From the NCBI RefSeq assembly GCF_013466785.1, contig NZ_CP059163.1, positions 3,968,001 through 4,032,000 on the forward strand: a stretch of 64,000 nt of DNA. Reading direction: 5' to 3'. The first letter of the stretch is position 1. Every line of letters starts with the position of its first letter. Position numbers and translations under genes: made by a program. The DNA is from Nocardioides marinisabuli (GTDB lineage Bacteria; Actinomycetota; Actinomycetes; Propionibacteriales; Nocardioidaceae). The notes below the pieces were generated by a model, which ran no database searches, had not been told where the DNA came from, and saw nothing but the letters and a program-made list of their open reading frames with translations. Of this stretch, positions 26,563-36,952 are shown piece after piece.

Positions 26563-28361
26563 GCACGACCAGCGCCGCGGGAGGCACCGCCCGGGGCCCC
26601 CGGCTGCTGCTGGGCCTGGCCGCGGTGGCGGTGGCCTTCGCGGCCGCCGACACCTATGTCGTGGTGCTGGCGCTGGTCGACATGATGGCCGGGGTGGGGC
26701 TCTCGCCCGACCAGCTCCAGCGGGCCGCGCCGATCATCTCGGGCTTCCTGCTCGGCTACGTCGCCATGCTGCCGCTGATCGGGCGGATCGCCGACCTGCG
26801 CGGCCGGGTGCCGGTGCTGACCGCCTCGCTGGTGGTCTTCGCCGTCGGCTCCATCGTCACCGCGGCGGCGTACGACATGCCCTCGATGGTCGCCGGGCGC
26901 TTCCTGCAGGGCGTGGGCGGCGGCGGCCTGGTGCCGGCCACCCTGGCGCTGGTGGCCGACCTCTACCCGCGCGAGCGGCGTGGCGTGCCGCTCGGGCTGG
27001 TCTCGGCGGTCCAGGAGATCGGCAGCGTGGTCGGCCCTCTCTACGGCGCCGCCGTGCTCGCCTTCGCCGACTGGCGGGCGATCTTCCTCATCAACCTGGC
27101 GGTCGGGCTGGTGCTCGCCGCGGCCATCGCGGCGCTGGCGTCCCGGGGCGCCGGAGCCGGGCGGCCGCGGGCCGGCCGGCGCGGGCTGCCCGACCTGGTC
27201 GGGGTGGCGCTGCTGCTGCTCCTGCTGCTGGCCGGCGCGCTGGTGTTCCAGCCACCCGGGTCGCTGCGCGCCGACATCGACTACGGCCGGCTCTTCATCC
27301 CCTTCGTCGAGGGCGGCGGGCGCTGGCTGACCCCGGTCGGGGCGGCCACCGTGGTGCTCGCCATGCTCCTGGTCGCGCGCACCCTGACGGCCCGGCGCCC
27401 GCTGGTCGACCTGCGGGCGTGGGGCCGGTCGCTGCGCGAGGCCGACGTGACCGGGGCGAGCTACCTCGCGGTGGCGCTCGGCGGGGTGATCCTCGCCTTC
27501 GCGACCGCCGACCCCAAGGTCCAGGTCTTCTCCGACCAGGGCCGCTGGTACCTGCTGGGCGCCGCGGTCGCGACGGTGGCCTTCGTGGTGCACCTGCGCC
27601 GCGCCAGCGACCCCCTGCTGCCCCGCGGCGCCCTGGCGGCCCGCCCGGCCTGGGGCTCGGTCGTGGTCAGCTTCCTGATCGGTGCCGCGCTGATCGCGGC
27701 GCTGATCGACGTGCCGCTCTTCGCGCGCACCACGACGTACCAGGACTCCCAGCTGCTGGCGGCGCTGGTGCTGGTGCGCTTCCTGGTCGCGCTGCCGGTC
27801 GGCGCGGTCGTCGGCGGCTACCTGACCCGGGTGCTGCCCGCCGGGGTGATCACCGCCGTCGGCATGGTGATGGCCGCGGTCGGCTTCGTGATGATGTCGC
27901 GCTGGGGCGTCGACGCGCTGGAGAGCTGGACGGCCACGGTGCCGCTGGTGGTCGGCGGGCTGGGCTTCGGCCTCGCACTGGCGCCGGTCAACGCGGCCGT
28001 ACTGGCCCACACCGCCGACGCCGTGCACGGGCTGGCCTCGGCGATGGTCGTGGTGGCCCGGATGGTCGGGATGCTGGTGGGCATCTCGGCGCTGACGACC
28101 ATCGGGCTGCGCCGCTACTACGCCGAGCAGGCCGACATCCCGCCCATCCAGGACGTCTGCCCCGCCGGCACCACCCGCTGCGCGGAGTACTCCGACCTGC
28201 TGCGCGCCGCCGGCATCGCCCAGGAGCAGACGGTCTTCCTGGGCGCGGCCGGCTGCGCGGCGCTCGCGGCCGTGCTCGCGCTGGTGCTGCTGCGCGGCGC
28301 CGACACACGTGCCGCAGGTCACGGGCGAGACGCGGCGACCGGGGTGCCGCTCGTCGGCTAG
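26559..28361 (+). CDS. P55-like MFS exporter
   Basis: About 600 residues with fourteen hydrophobic segments, the DHA2-type layout of P55. Motifs include IGRIADLRGRVPVL after the second helix and GRFLQGVGGGGLVPATLALVADLYP. A hydrophilic segment near residue 235-260 (DIDYGRLFIPFVEGGG) is probably extracytoplasmic. In mycobacteria P55 with LprG exports lipids such as lipoglycans or triacylglycerol and affects drug tolerance. The GTG at 26559 overlaps the lipoprotein stop. The larger frame upstream is a shadow of the lipoprotein gene. Confidence 0.9.
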   Translation: MSTTSAAGGTARGPRLLLGLAAVAVAFAAADTYVVVLALVDMMAGVGLSPDQLQRAAPIISGFLLGYVAMLPLIGRIADLRGRVPVLTASLVVFAVGSIVTAAAYDMPSMVAGRFLQGVGGGGLVPATLALVADLYPRERRGVPLGLVSAVQEIGSVVGPLYGAAVLAFADWRAIFLINLAVGLVLAAAIAALASRGAGAGRPRAGRRGLPDLVGVALLLLLLLAGALVFQPPGSLRADIDYGRLFIPFVEGGGRWLTPVGAATVVLAMLLVARTLTARRPLVDLRAWGRSLREADVTGASYLAVALGGVILAFATADPKVQVFSDQGRWYLLGAAVATVAFVVHLRRASDPLLPRGALAARPAWGSVVVSFLIGAALIAALIDVPLFARTTTYQDSQLLAALVLVRFLVALPVGAVVGGYLTRVLPAGVITAVGMVMAAVGFVMMSRWGVDALESWTATVPLVVGGLGFGLALAPVNAAVLAHTADAVHGLASAMVVVARMVGMLVGISALTTIGLRRYYAEQADIPPIQDVCPAGTTRCAEYSDLLRAAGIAQEQTVFLGAAGCAALAAVLALVLLRGADTRAAGHGRDAATGVPLVG

Positions 28362-28371
28362 GTTGCGGGCC

Positions 28372-28890
28372 ATGGCCGACACGCACCCCACCTCCAACGC
28401 CGGCTTCGAGGACCTCCTCGAGGCCAACCGCAGCTTCGCCGAGTCGTTCGAGTACGCCGGTTTCGACGGCATCGCCAAGGCCGGCGTGGCGATCGTGACC
28501 TGCATGGACTCCCGCATCGACCCGCTGGGCATGCTCGGGCTCTCCGCCGGCGACGCCAAGATCTTCCGCAACCCCGGCGGCCGGGTCACCCCGCAGGCCC
28601 TCGAGGCGCTCGTGCTGGGCACCCACCTGCTCAACGTGCAGCGCATCCTGGTCATCCCGCACACCCGCTGCGCGATGGCCAGCGCCACCGAGGCCGAGCT
28701 GCACGAGCGGGTCACCGCCTCCGCCGGCACCGACTCGACCTGGCAGCCCTTCAACGTGGTCACCGACCAGCTCGCGACGCTGGCCGACGACGTCGCGAAG
28801 GTGCGCACCCACCCGCTGGTGCCCGAGAGCGTCGTGGTGGGCGGGTTCGTCTACGACGTCGACACCGGCCTGCTGACCCAGCACGCCTGA
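28372..28890 (+). CDS. Beta-class carbonic anhydrase
   Basis: This 172-residue enzyme interconverts CO2 and bicarbonate. The zinc ligands and catalytic dyad are all present: Cys44, Asp46 and Arg48 in CMDSR, and His97 and Cys100 in HTRC. Length and the NPGGRVTPQ segment (about 67-76) match the short actinobacterial beta-CA type. TAGGTT at 28359-28364 ends seven bases before the ATG and overlaps the stop of the P55-like gene, so it may have its own leaderless promoter. Confidence 0.93.
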   Translation: MADTHPTSNAGFEDLLEANRSFAESFEYAGFDGIAKAGVAIVTCMDSRIDPLGMLGLSAGDAKIFRNPGGRVTPQALEALVLGTHLLNVQRILVIPHTRCAMASATEAELHERVTASAGTDSTWQPFNVVTDQLATLADDVAKVRTHPLVPESVVVGGFVYDVDTGLLTQHA

Positions 28891-28908
28891 GCGGGGCTCA
28901 GCAGCCCC
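28887..28908. terminator. Small overlapping hairpins between convergent stops
   Basis: CTGAGC-GGG-GCTCAG and the alternative GGGGCT-CAGC-AGCCCC overlap in the eight-base gap between the carbonic anhydrase and GH3 genes. The stop codon of each gene lies within an arm. They may act as a compact bidirectional terminator. Confidence 0.4.
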
Positions 28909-30621
28909 GGCGCGCCACCCCGGGCACGTCGACCGGCAGGCGCCCCGGGGCCCGCTCGCGCCCCAGGAGCACGTCCACGAGGGCCGACATCGCCCCCGAG
29001 GTCTCGCCGTACGTCGCGATCCGCACCGGGGCGCTGGAGCCGCCGAGCAGGTAGGGCCGGTCGGTGGCGACCACGACCCCGGTGTCGGGCGCGACTCCCC
29101 CGCTGAGCAGGTGCACCGGCGTGCCGTCGACGACCCGCACCGGCTCGGTGCGCCGCCAGCGGCGCAGCGCGGCCCGGTCCTTCTTCCTGCGCCCGGTGCT
29201 CTCCGGGCGCGGCGGCTTCTCGAAGCGCACCTCCCCCAGCGCCATCCCGGCCGACCGTGCCGCGGCGCGGAACGCCGCCACGGCCGCGTCGCCGCCCAGC
29301 GGCACCACCGCACCGCGCACGAGCGGTCCGCGGCAGGCCCCGGCCGCCACGGTCACCGCGGCGGCCGAGAGGCGGCGCGAGGCGGCCCGTCCGCTGCCGG
29401 GAGGGGCGGGGTCGCCGGTGCGGTGGTGCTCGAGCAGGGCGATGGTGCGCGCAGCGGCCTGGCGCAGCCGGTCGCGCCCCAGCCGCCCGTCGCGCACGGC
29501 GCGCACGATGGCGGCGCGGGTGGCAGCGGGGTCGGGCGGCATGAGCACCACGTCCCCGCCGGCGCGCAGCACCTGCACCGCCGGCGTACGACGCCCGCTC
29601 ACGGCGGCCATGTCGAGCGCGTCGCTCATCACCACGCCCTCGAAGCCCAGCCGCTCGCGCAGCAGCCCGGTGACGACCGGGCGCGACAGGCTGGCCGGCA
29701 CGCCCGGGTCGACGTCGGCCACGGCGATGTGACCGGTCATCACGGCGGGCAGCCCGGCCTCGACCGCGGCCCGGAAGGGGCGCAGGTCGGTGCGGGCCAG
29801 GGCCGCGACGGGGCGCCGCTGCACCGGCAGCGCGAGGTGGCTGTCGGTGGTCAGGGAGCCGTGCCCGGGGAAGTGCTTGACCACCGGCACGACGCCGGCG
29901 TCGCGGAAGCCACGGGCGGCGGCCACCACCTGGCGGGCCACCGCTGCCGGGTCGGAGCCGGCCGAGCGGCTGCCGATCACCGGGTCGCCGGGCCCGGTGG
30001 TGACGTCGGCGTCGGGGGCGAGGTCGACGTTGATCCCCAGCCCGCGCAGCTCGCGGCCGCTGGCGGCGTACGTGCGGCGGGTCAGGGCCGCGTCGCCCGC
30101 CGCGCCGGTCGACATGAACGCCGGGAAGCCGGTCGCCTGCCCGCGCACCCTCGCGACGGTGCCGCCCTCCTGGTCGACCGCGACCAGGAGCGGCCACGCC
30201 CGGTCGACGTCGCGCTGCAGGCCGCGGGTGGCGCGGCGCAGCTGGTCGGTGGAGGAGACGTTGTCGGCGAAGACCACGACCCCGCCCAGGTGCAGCCGCT
30301 GCACCAGCGCGGTCGGCGCCCCGGTGCCGCTCCACCGCGCCACGATGACCTGGCCGGCCAGCTCGGGCAGACTCAGCCGCGCCGTACGCCGCGCCGCGGT
30401 GTCGAGCTCGGCCCGGCTCGGGCCCCAGCCCGTGCGCAGCCCGAGTCGCTGCGAGGCGCTGCGCGGCTCGGGCGCCGGGGCGTCGGTGGTCGTGACGTCG
30501 CCGCCCCCGGCCGCTCCCCGCCGTCGGGCCCGTCGGGTGCACCCGTGCAGCCGGCAGCGAGCACGCCCAGCGCCAGCAGGGCGGCCGTGCGGCGACGCGG
30601 CGCGGGACGGGAGGAGGGCAC
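28898..30621 (-). pseudogene. GH3 beta-N-acetylhexosaminidase-like lipoprotein, frameshifted
   Basis: A NagZ-like glycoside hydrolase family 3 gene. The N-terminus from 30621 encodes a lipoprotein signal (LAAGC, Cys25) in one frame, while GGDVTTTDAPAPEPR and the whole catalytic domain are in another. Adding one G to the run of five G on the coding strand near 30503-30510 rejoins them, so one base appears missing. The catalytic part is intact, with KHFPGHGSLTTDSH and the nucleophile in VVMSDALDM. NagZ-type enzymes remove GlcNAc from muropeptides. An intact paralogue lies at 50527. Confidence 0.8.
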
Positions 30622-30658
30622 GCCCCCATCGTCCCAGCAGGCCGGTGAGGCCCCGCGC

Positions 30659-32773
30659 TCAGGCGTCGAGCGCCTCCATGTCGACGTCGTAGGCGCCCTG
30701 GACGATGAACTCCTTGCGCGGCGCGACCTCGGAGCCCATCAGCAGCTCGAAGACCTGGCTGGCCACGTCGGCGTCGTCGACGGTGATGCGGCGCAGGGTG
30801 CGGCGGCGGGGGTCCATGGTGGTCTCGGCCAGCTGGTCGGCGTCCATCTCGCCCAGGCCCTTGTAGCGCTGCACCGGGTCCTTCCAGCGCACGTTCTTCT
30901 TCTTCAGCTCGGCGAGCTTCCGCTGCAGCTCGTCGTCGGAGTAGGTGTAGACGTACTTGTCCATGCCCTTCTTGGGGTTGGACAGCTCGATGCGGTGCAG
31001 CGGCGGCACGGCGGAGTAGACGCGCCCCTCGGTGATGAGCTCGGGCATGTACTTGAAGAACAGGGTGGCGAGCAGGCAGCGGATGTGGGCGCCGTCGGAG
31101 TCGGCGTCGGCCATGAAGATGATCCGGCCGTAGCGGCGTGCGTCGAGCTCGAAGGTGCGCCCCGAGCCGGCGCCCACGACCTGGATGATCGAGGCGCACT
31201 CGGCGTTCTTGAGCATGTCGCCGACGGAGGCCTTCTGGACGTTGAGGATCTTGCCGCGGATCGGCAGCAGCGCCTGGAAGGAGGAGTCGCGGGCGAGCTT
31301 GGCGGTGCCCAGGGCGGAGTCACCCTCGACGATGAACAGCTCGGTGCGCTCGTTGTCGTTGTCGCGGCAGTCGGCCAGCTTGGAGGGCAGCGCCGAGGAC
31401 TCCAGGGCGTTCTTGCGGCGCTGGGTCTCCTTGTGCTGGCGCGCGGCCAGGCGGGTCTTGGCGGCGCCGACGACCTTCTCCATGACGAGCTTGGCCTGGG
31501 CCTTCTGCTCGCGCTTGGAGGAGGTCAGCCACTCCTTGAGCTCGCGGGCCACGACCTTGCGCACGACGGTGCGCGCGGCCGGCGTACCGAGGATCTCCTT
31601 GGTCTGGCCCTCGAACTGGGGCTCGGCCAGGCGCACGGTGACCACGCCGGTCAGCCCCTCGAGCACGTCGTCCTTGATGACGTCGGCGTCGTTGACCTTG
31701 AGCGCCTTGGTCTGGCGCATCACGTCGTTGAAGGTCTTGGTCAGCGCCTGCTCGAAGCCGCTGAGGTGGGTGCCTCCCTTGGGGGTGGCGATCACGTTGA
31801 CGAAGGAGCGCATCTCGGTGTCGTAGCCGGTGCCCCAACGGATCGCGACGTCGACGACGAGCTCGCGCTCGATCTCCTGGGGCGTCATGTGGCCCTTGTC
31901 GTCGAGCAGCGGCACGGTCTCGGTGAAGGTGTCGCTGCCCTGCAGGCGCAGCACCGAGGTGACGGCCTCGTCGGGGGCCAGGAACTCGGTGAACTCCGAG
32001 ATGCCGCCGTCGTGGCGGAACCTCTCCTCGACCGGCTCGTCGCCGCGCAGGTCGCGCAGCACCAGCTCGAGACCGGGCACGATGAAGGAGGTCTGGCGGG
32101 CGCGGGTGACCAGCTCGTCGTAGACGAAGGTCGCGTCCTTGGTGAAGATCTGGCGGTCGGGCCAGAAGCGGATGCGGGTGCCGGAGCGGCCCTTGGCCAC
32201 CCGGCCGCCCTTGCGGGTCAGGCCCGAGCGGGGCTCGAAGGAGCCGCCGAGGCCCTCGCCGTCGAAGACGCCGGGCACGCCGCGCTGGAAGGACAGGCCC
32301 TGCACAGCCGGCGAGCGCTCGACGTCGATGTCCATGCGCGAGGACAGGGCGTTGACGACCGAGAGGCCCACGCCGTGCAGACCGCCGGTGGCGACGTACG
32401 AGCCGCCGCCGAACTTGCCGCCCGCGTGGAGCTTGGTGGCGACCACCTCGACGCCGGGCAGCCCGGTCTTGGGCTCCTTGTCGGTGGGGATGCCGCGACC
32501 GTCGTCGTGCACCTCGACCGAGCCGTCGGGGTGCAGCACGACCTCGACCCGGGTGGCCGACTCGGCCAGCGCCTCGTCGACGCCGTTGTCGATGATCTCC
32601 CACAGGCAGTGCATGAGCCCGCGGGTGTCGGTCGAGCCGATGTACATGCCCGGGCGCTTGCGCACCGCCTCGAGTCCTTCGAGGACGAGGAGGTGGGCGG
32701 CGTTGTAGGTGTTGTCGGCGATCGTGGGGCTCCTGGCAGGGCGTGCGTACGGCGGGTGCGCACCGCGACCCAT
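30659..32773 (-). CDS. parE: DNA topoisomerase IV subunit B (GyrB/ParE family)
   Basis: The ATPase subunit of a type IIA topoisomerase, partner of the ParC at 23333. It has the GHKL ATPase domain (LWEIIDNGVDEA, HDDGRGIP, GGLHGVGLSVVNALS), a transducer domain, and the TOPRIM domain with EGDSALG and DADSDGAHI for metal binding, ending with YKGLGEMD. From the ATG at 32773 it is 704 residues. That ATG lacks a ribosome site, and an ATC at 32722 with AGGAG seven bases upstream aligns better with the usual N-terminus, so the true start may be there. Confidence 0.92.
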   Translation of the reverse strand: MGRGAHPPYARPARSPTIADNTYNAAHLLVLEGLEAVRKRPGMYIGSTDTRGLMHCLWEIIDNGVDEALAESATRVEVVLHPDGSVEVHDDGRGIPTDKEPKTGLPGVEVVATKLHAGGKFGGGSYVATGGLHGVGLSVVNALSSRMDIDVERSPAVQGLSFQRGVPGVFDGEGLGGSFEPRSGLTRKGGRVAKGRSGTRIRFWPDRQIFTKDATFVYDELVTRARQTSFIVPGLELVLRDLRGDEPVEERFRHDGGISEFTEFLAPDEAVTSVLRLQGSDTFTETVPLLDDKGHMTPQEIERELVVDVAIRWGTGYDTEMRSFVNVIATPKGGTHLSGFEQALTKTFNDVMRQTKALKVNDADVIKDDVLEGLTGVVTVRLAEPQFEGQTKEILGTPAARTVVRKVVARELKEWLTSSKREQKAQAKLVMEKVVGAAKTRLAARQHKETQRRKNALESSALPSKLADCRDNDNERTELFIVEGDSALGTAKLARDSSFQALLPIRGKILNVQKASVGDMLKNAECASIIQVVGAGSGRTFELDARRYGRIIFMADADSDGAHIRCLLATLFFKYMPELITEGRVYSAVPPLHRIELSNPKKGMDKYVYTYSDDELQRKLAELKKKNVRWKDPVQRYKGLGEMDADQLAETTMDPRRRTLRRITVDDADVASQVFELLMGSEVAPRKEFIVQGAYDVDMEALDA

Positions 32774-32789
32774 CCGGGTACGGGTGCTG

Positions 32790-32900
32790 CTACGAATCTA
32801 GGTCACGACACGCCGGCGCCCCGAACAGGCTCGCCCGCAGGGGCACCGCTAGCGTGGAGAGACCCAGGAAGCACAGCAGCACGAGTGCCGACCACGTCAC
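32790..32900 (-). CDS. Possible 36-residue membrane peptide upstream of parE
   Basis: A GTG-initiated ORF encodes one hydrophobic segment (WSALVLLCFLGLSTLAVPL) and a short tail with one Cys. Its stop lies next to the TAGATT that may be the parE -10 element. No ribosome site is evident and homologues are not known to me, so it may be chance. Confidence 0.2.
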   Translation of the reverse strand: MTWSALVLLCFLGLSTLAVPLRASLFGAPACRDLDS

Positions 32901-33041
32901 GATGTGGACACGATCGGGACGGGATTCTGAGATGACCCCCGCACCGCTAGGACCGGCAGTCACACTGGGAGAGCACGGACAGGCGGTCTCACCCGGATGG
33001 TCGGGTTGAGACCCTCGCAACAGGGGAACCAGAACTACAGC

Positions 33042-33068
33042 GGGAATCTTGGGTCCCCTCGATACGTT
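33042..33068 (+). promoter_or_regulatory. SigR/SigH-type promoter upstream of DUF7455 gene
   Basis: GGGAAT (33042-33047) and GTT (33066-33068) are separated by exactly 18 bp, matching the GGGAAT-N18-GTT consensus of thiol-oxidative-stress ECF factors SigR (Streptomyces) and SigH (mycobacteria). It lies 38 bp before the GTG of the DUF7455 gene, a normal leader length. Confidence 0.65.
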
Positions 33069-33105
33069 GAGCCAAGCACCGAGTGATCGAAGAAATGAGG
33101 CCGAT

Positions 33106-33342
33106 GTGACCACCACAGTTGCCCCCAGCGCCCCGCTGACCGCAGTGGACCGCTGCGACCGTTGCGGAGCCCAGGCCTACCTCCGCGTAGAGCTGCAGAG
33201 CGGCGGAGAGCTGCTCTTCTGCGCGCACCACGCCCGCGAGCACGGCGACAAGCTCAAGGAGATCGCCTCCAACGTCGTGGACGAGACCCACAAGCTCACC
33301 TCCGACTCGCCGATGGCCGCCAAGGCGCCCGAGACCGAGTGA
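33106..33342 (+). CDS. DUF7455 small Cys/His-rich protein
   Basis: The 78-residue product contains DRCDRCGAQAYLRV and LLFCAHHAREH, which together look like a small zinc-binding module (C-x2-C plus C-x2-H), followed by a helical tail. It matches the short DUF7455 family found beside the principal sigma factor and topoisomerase IV B genes in actinobacteria. The GTG at 33106 fits the conserved N-terminus better than the upstream in-frame start at 33049, which falls inside the predicted SigR-type promoter. Function unknown; redox-linked control is suggested by that promoter. Confidence 0.82.
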   Translation: MTTTVAPSAPLTAVDRCDRCGAQAYLRVELQSGGELLFCAHHAREHGDKLKEIASNVVDETHKLTSDSPMAAKAPETE

Positions 33343-33379
33343 GCCCGATGGAGTGAGACCACTCCCCTAGCGCTTCACC

Positions 33380-33413
33380 AGCAGGCCCCCGGACCCAGGT
33401 CCGGGGGCCTGCT
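33380..33413. terminator. Hairpin terminator after DUF7455 gene
   Basis: A perfect 15-bp stem, AGCAGGCCCCCGGAC (33380-33394) with its complement at 33399-33413, closed by a four-base loop, lies 38 bp after the DUF7455 stop. Confidence 0.85.
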
Positions 33414-33445
33414 GCGCGTCGGGGGTCGAGACGGGCCGGGTACGA

Positions 33446-33483
33446 CGAAGCGCCCGGGAGCCGTGGGGCTCCCGGGCGCTTCG
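33446..33483. terminator. Hairpin terminator after sigA
   Basis: A perfect 17-bp stem beginning CGAAGCGCCCGGGAGCC (33446-33462) with loop GTGG lies 20 bp beyond the sigA stop. With the hairpin at 33380 it forms a back-to-back pair between convergent genes. Confidence 0.85.
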
Positions 33484-33502
33484 TGGTGTCGAGCGGTGCG
33501 AC

Positions 33503-34972
<1,470 letters not shown>

Positions 34973-35120
34973 GAACACCTCTCGTGTGCTGACGTGTGGG
35001 CGCGGCAAGGCCCGGAGTCGTCAAGAGCCGCAGTGGTCATTCTGCCACGGGGGTGGTGGCCGGTCCGCATCAGGGCGCCCGGGGCGCTCAGTCGGGCCTC
35101 AGGTCACGCTCAGGCTGCGC

Positions 35121-35702
35121 TCAGGAACCGGGCGACGACGTCGCCGCCTTGGCCGCCGCCTTCTTCTGCTTCTTGAAGTCGCGCACCTTCTGCAGCGAGG
35201 CGGTGTCGACGACGTCGGCCACCGACCGGTAGCCCTCCTGCGAGTAGTCCCCCACGACCTTCTCCCAGCCCTCGGGACGCACGTCGAGCTGCTTGGCGAC
35301 CAGCGCCACGAAGATCTGGGCCTTCTGCTTGCCGAAGCCCGGCAGGGCCATCACCCGCTTGAGCAGGTCCTTGCCGTCGGCGGCCTCCAGCCACAGCCGC
35401 TCGGCGTGCCCGTCGTAGTCGTCGGTCACGATGCGCGCCAGGTCCTGCAGCCGGGCCGCCATCGACCCGGGGAAGCGGTGGATCGCCGGCGGCGTGGCGC
35501 ACAGCGCGGCGAACTCCTCCGGGTCCGCGGCGGCGATCCGCGCCGGCTCCAGGCCGCCGAACCGCTCCAGCACCTTGGCCGGCCCCCGGAAGGCGTGCTC
35601 CATCGGGTACTGCTGGTCGAGCATCATGCCCACCAGCAGCGCGAACGGGTCGTCGGTGAGCACCTGGTCGGCGGCGTCGTCGCCGGTGATGTGGATCGCC
35701 AT
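35121..35702 (-). CDS. HhH-GPD-type base-excision repair protein
   Basis: The 193-residue protein resembles the DNA glycosylase superfamily: helical domain start FALLVGMMLDQQYPME, and a helix-hairpin-helix with the loop LPGFGKQKAQIF around residue 119-130. It ends in a Lys/Ala-rich tail (KKQKKAAAKAA) likely to aid DNA binding. It is shorter than AlkA or Nth glycosylases and lacks a 4Fe-4S motif; lesion specificity is unknown. The ATG at 35702 has GGAGG nine bases upstream. The tandem repeat array begins 86 bp upstream. Confidence 0.87.
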   Translation of the reverse strand: MAIHITGDDAADQVLTDDPFALLVGMMLDQQYPMEHAFRGPAKVLERFGGLEPARIAAADPEEFAALCATPPAIHRFPGSMAARLQDLARIVTDDYDGHAERLWLEAADGKDLLKRVMALPGFGKQKAQIFVALVAKQLDVRPEGWEKVVGDYSQEGYRSVADVVDTASLQKVRDFKKQKKAAAKAATSSPGS

Positions 35703-35788
35703 GCGGGTCATCCTCCCACCACGCCGGTGACCGGGGTCTCGACGCCGAGCCGGCCCGTTCGAACCGGCCGGGTCGGCGTTGACCCGCC

Positions 35789-36892
35789 GTTGGTTGAGCA
35801 GCGAGGGCCGAAGGCTCGAGCGTCGCCGAAACCCCCGTGAGCACACGGCGTACGGCGGGCGCGGTCCTCGCCGGGTCTCGACGACGTTCCTCGCTGGCGC
35901 TCGTCACTGCTCGACCAACGGAGGCCCCCGTTGGTTGAGCAGCGAGGGCCGAAGGCTCGAGCGTCGCCGAAACCCGGTGAGCCCACGACGTACGGCGGGC
36001 ACGGTGCTTGCGGGGTCTCGACGACGCTCCTCGCTGGCGCTCGTCACTGCTCGACCAACGAGCACGTTGGTCGAGCAGCGAGGGCCGAAGGCTCGAGCGT
36101 CGCCGAAACCCCGTGAGCCCATGACGTACGGCGGGCACGGTGCTTGCGGGGTCTCGACGACGCTCCTCGCTGGCGCTCGTCACTGCTCGACCAACGGAGG
36201 CCCCCGTTGGTTGAGCAGCGAGGGCTGAAGGCTCGAGCGTCGCCGAAACCCCGTGAGCACATGGCGTACGGCGGGCACGGTGCTTGCGGGGTCTCGACGA
36301 CGTTCCTCGCTGGCGCTCGTCACTGCTCGACCAACGGAGGCCGCCGTTGGTTGAGCAGCGAGGGCCGAAGGCTCGAGCGTCGTCGCAACCCCGTGAGCCC
36401 ATGGCGTACGGCGGGCGCGGTTCTCGCGGGGTCTCGACGACGTTCCTCGCTGGCGCTCGTCACTGCTCGACCAACGGAGGCCGCCGTTGGTTGAGCAGCG
36501 AGGGCCGAAGGCTCGAGCGTCGTCGCAACCCCGTGAGCACACGGCGTACGGCGGGCACGGTTCTCGCGGGGTCTCGACGACGTTCCTCGCTGGCGCTCGT
36601 CACTGCTCGACCAACGAGCACGTTGGTCGAGCAGCGAGGGCCGAAGGCTCGAGCGACGTCGAAACCCCGTGAGCACATGGCGTACGGCGAGCGCGGTTCT
36701 CGCGGGGTCTCGACGACGTTCCTCGCTGGCGCTCGTCACTGCTCGACCAACGGAGGCCCCCGTTGGTTGAGCAGCGAGGGCCGAAGGCTCGAGCGTCGCC
36801 GAAACCCGGTGAGCCCACGACGTACAGCGAGCGCGGTCCTCGCGGGGTCTCGACGACGCTCCTCGCTGGCGCTCGTCACTGCTCGACCAACG
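35789..36892. repeat. Tandem array of eight ~140-bp palindromic repeats
   Basis: Units begin with GTTGGTYGAGCAGCGAGGGC at 35789, 35930, 36066, 36206, 36346, 36486, 36622 and 36762 (spacings 136-141 bp) and each ends with CTGCTCGACCAAC. The ends are inverted repeats and the inner arms also pair (AGCGAGG with CCTCGCT, CCCCG with CGGGG), so each unit can form a ~130-nt hairpin around a GTACGGCG core. Unit linkers are GGAGGCCSCC or, after units 2 and 6, GAGCAC. The array fills the gap between the divergent HhH-GPD and MFS genes. ORFs across it are artefacts. Confidence 0.97.
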
Positions 36893-36952
36893 CGGCGGTG
36901 GCCTCACCCGTTCGGCGGTGTGGGGGGTGGGCGGGACGGGTAGGCCGGGGCC

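Noticed and set aside
28851..31199. Very long open frame antisense or offset to the GH3 and topoisomerase IV B genes
   Set aside because: It crosses two well-supported genes in the wrong frame and is Arg/Ala/Pro-rich throughout.
35779..36943. Several 60-220 residue ORFs on both strands with repeated CSTNGG- or RRRSSLAL-like segments
   Set aside because: They are translations of the ~140-bp palindromic repeats; the period and inverted ends explain them fully.
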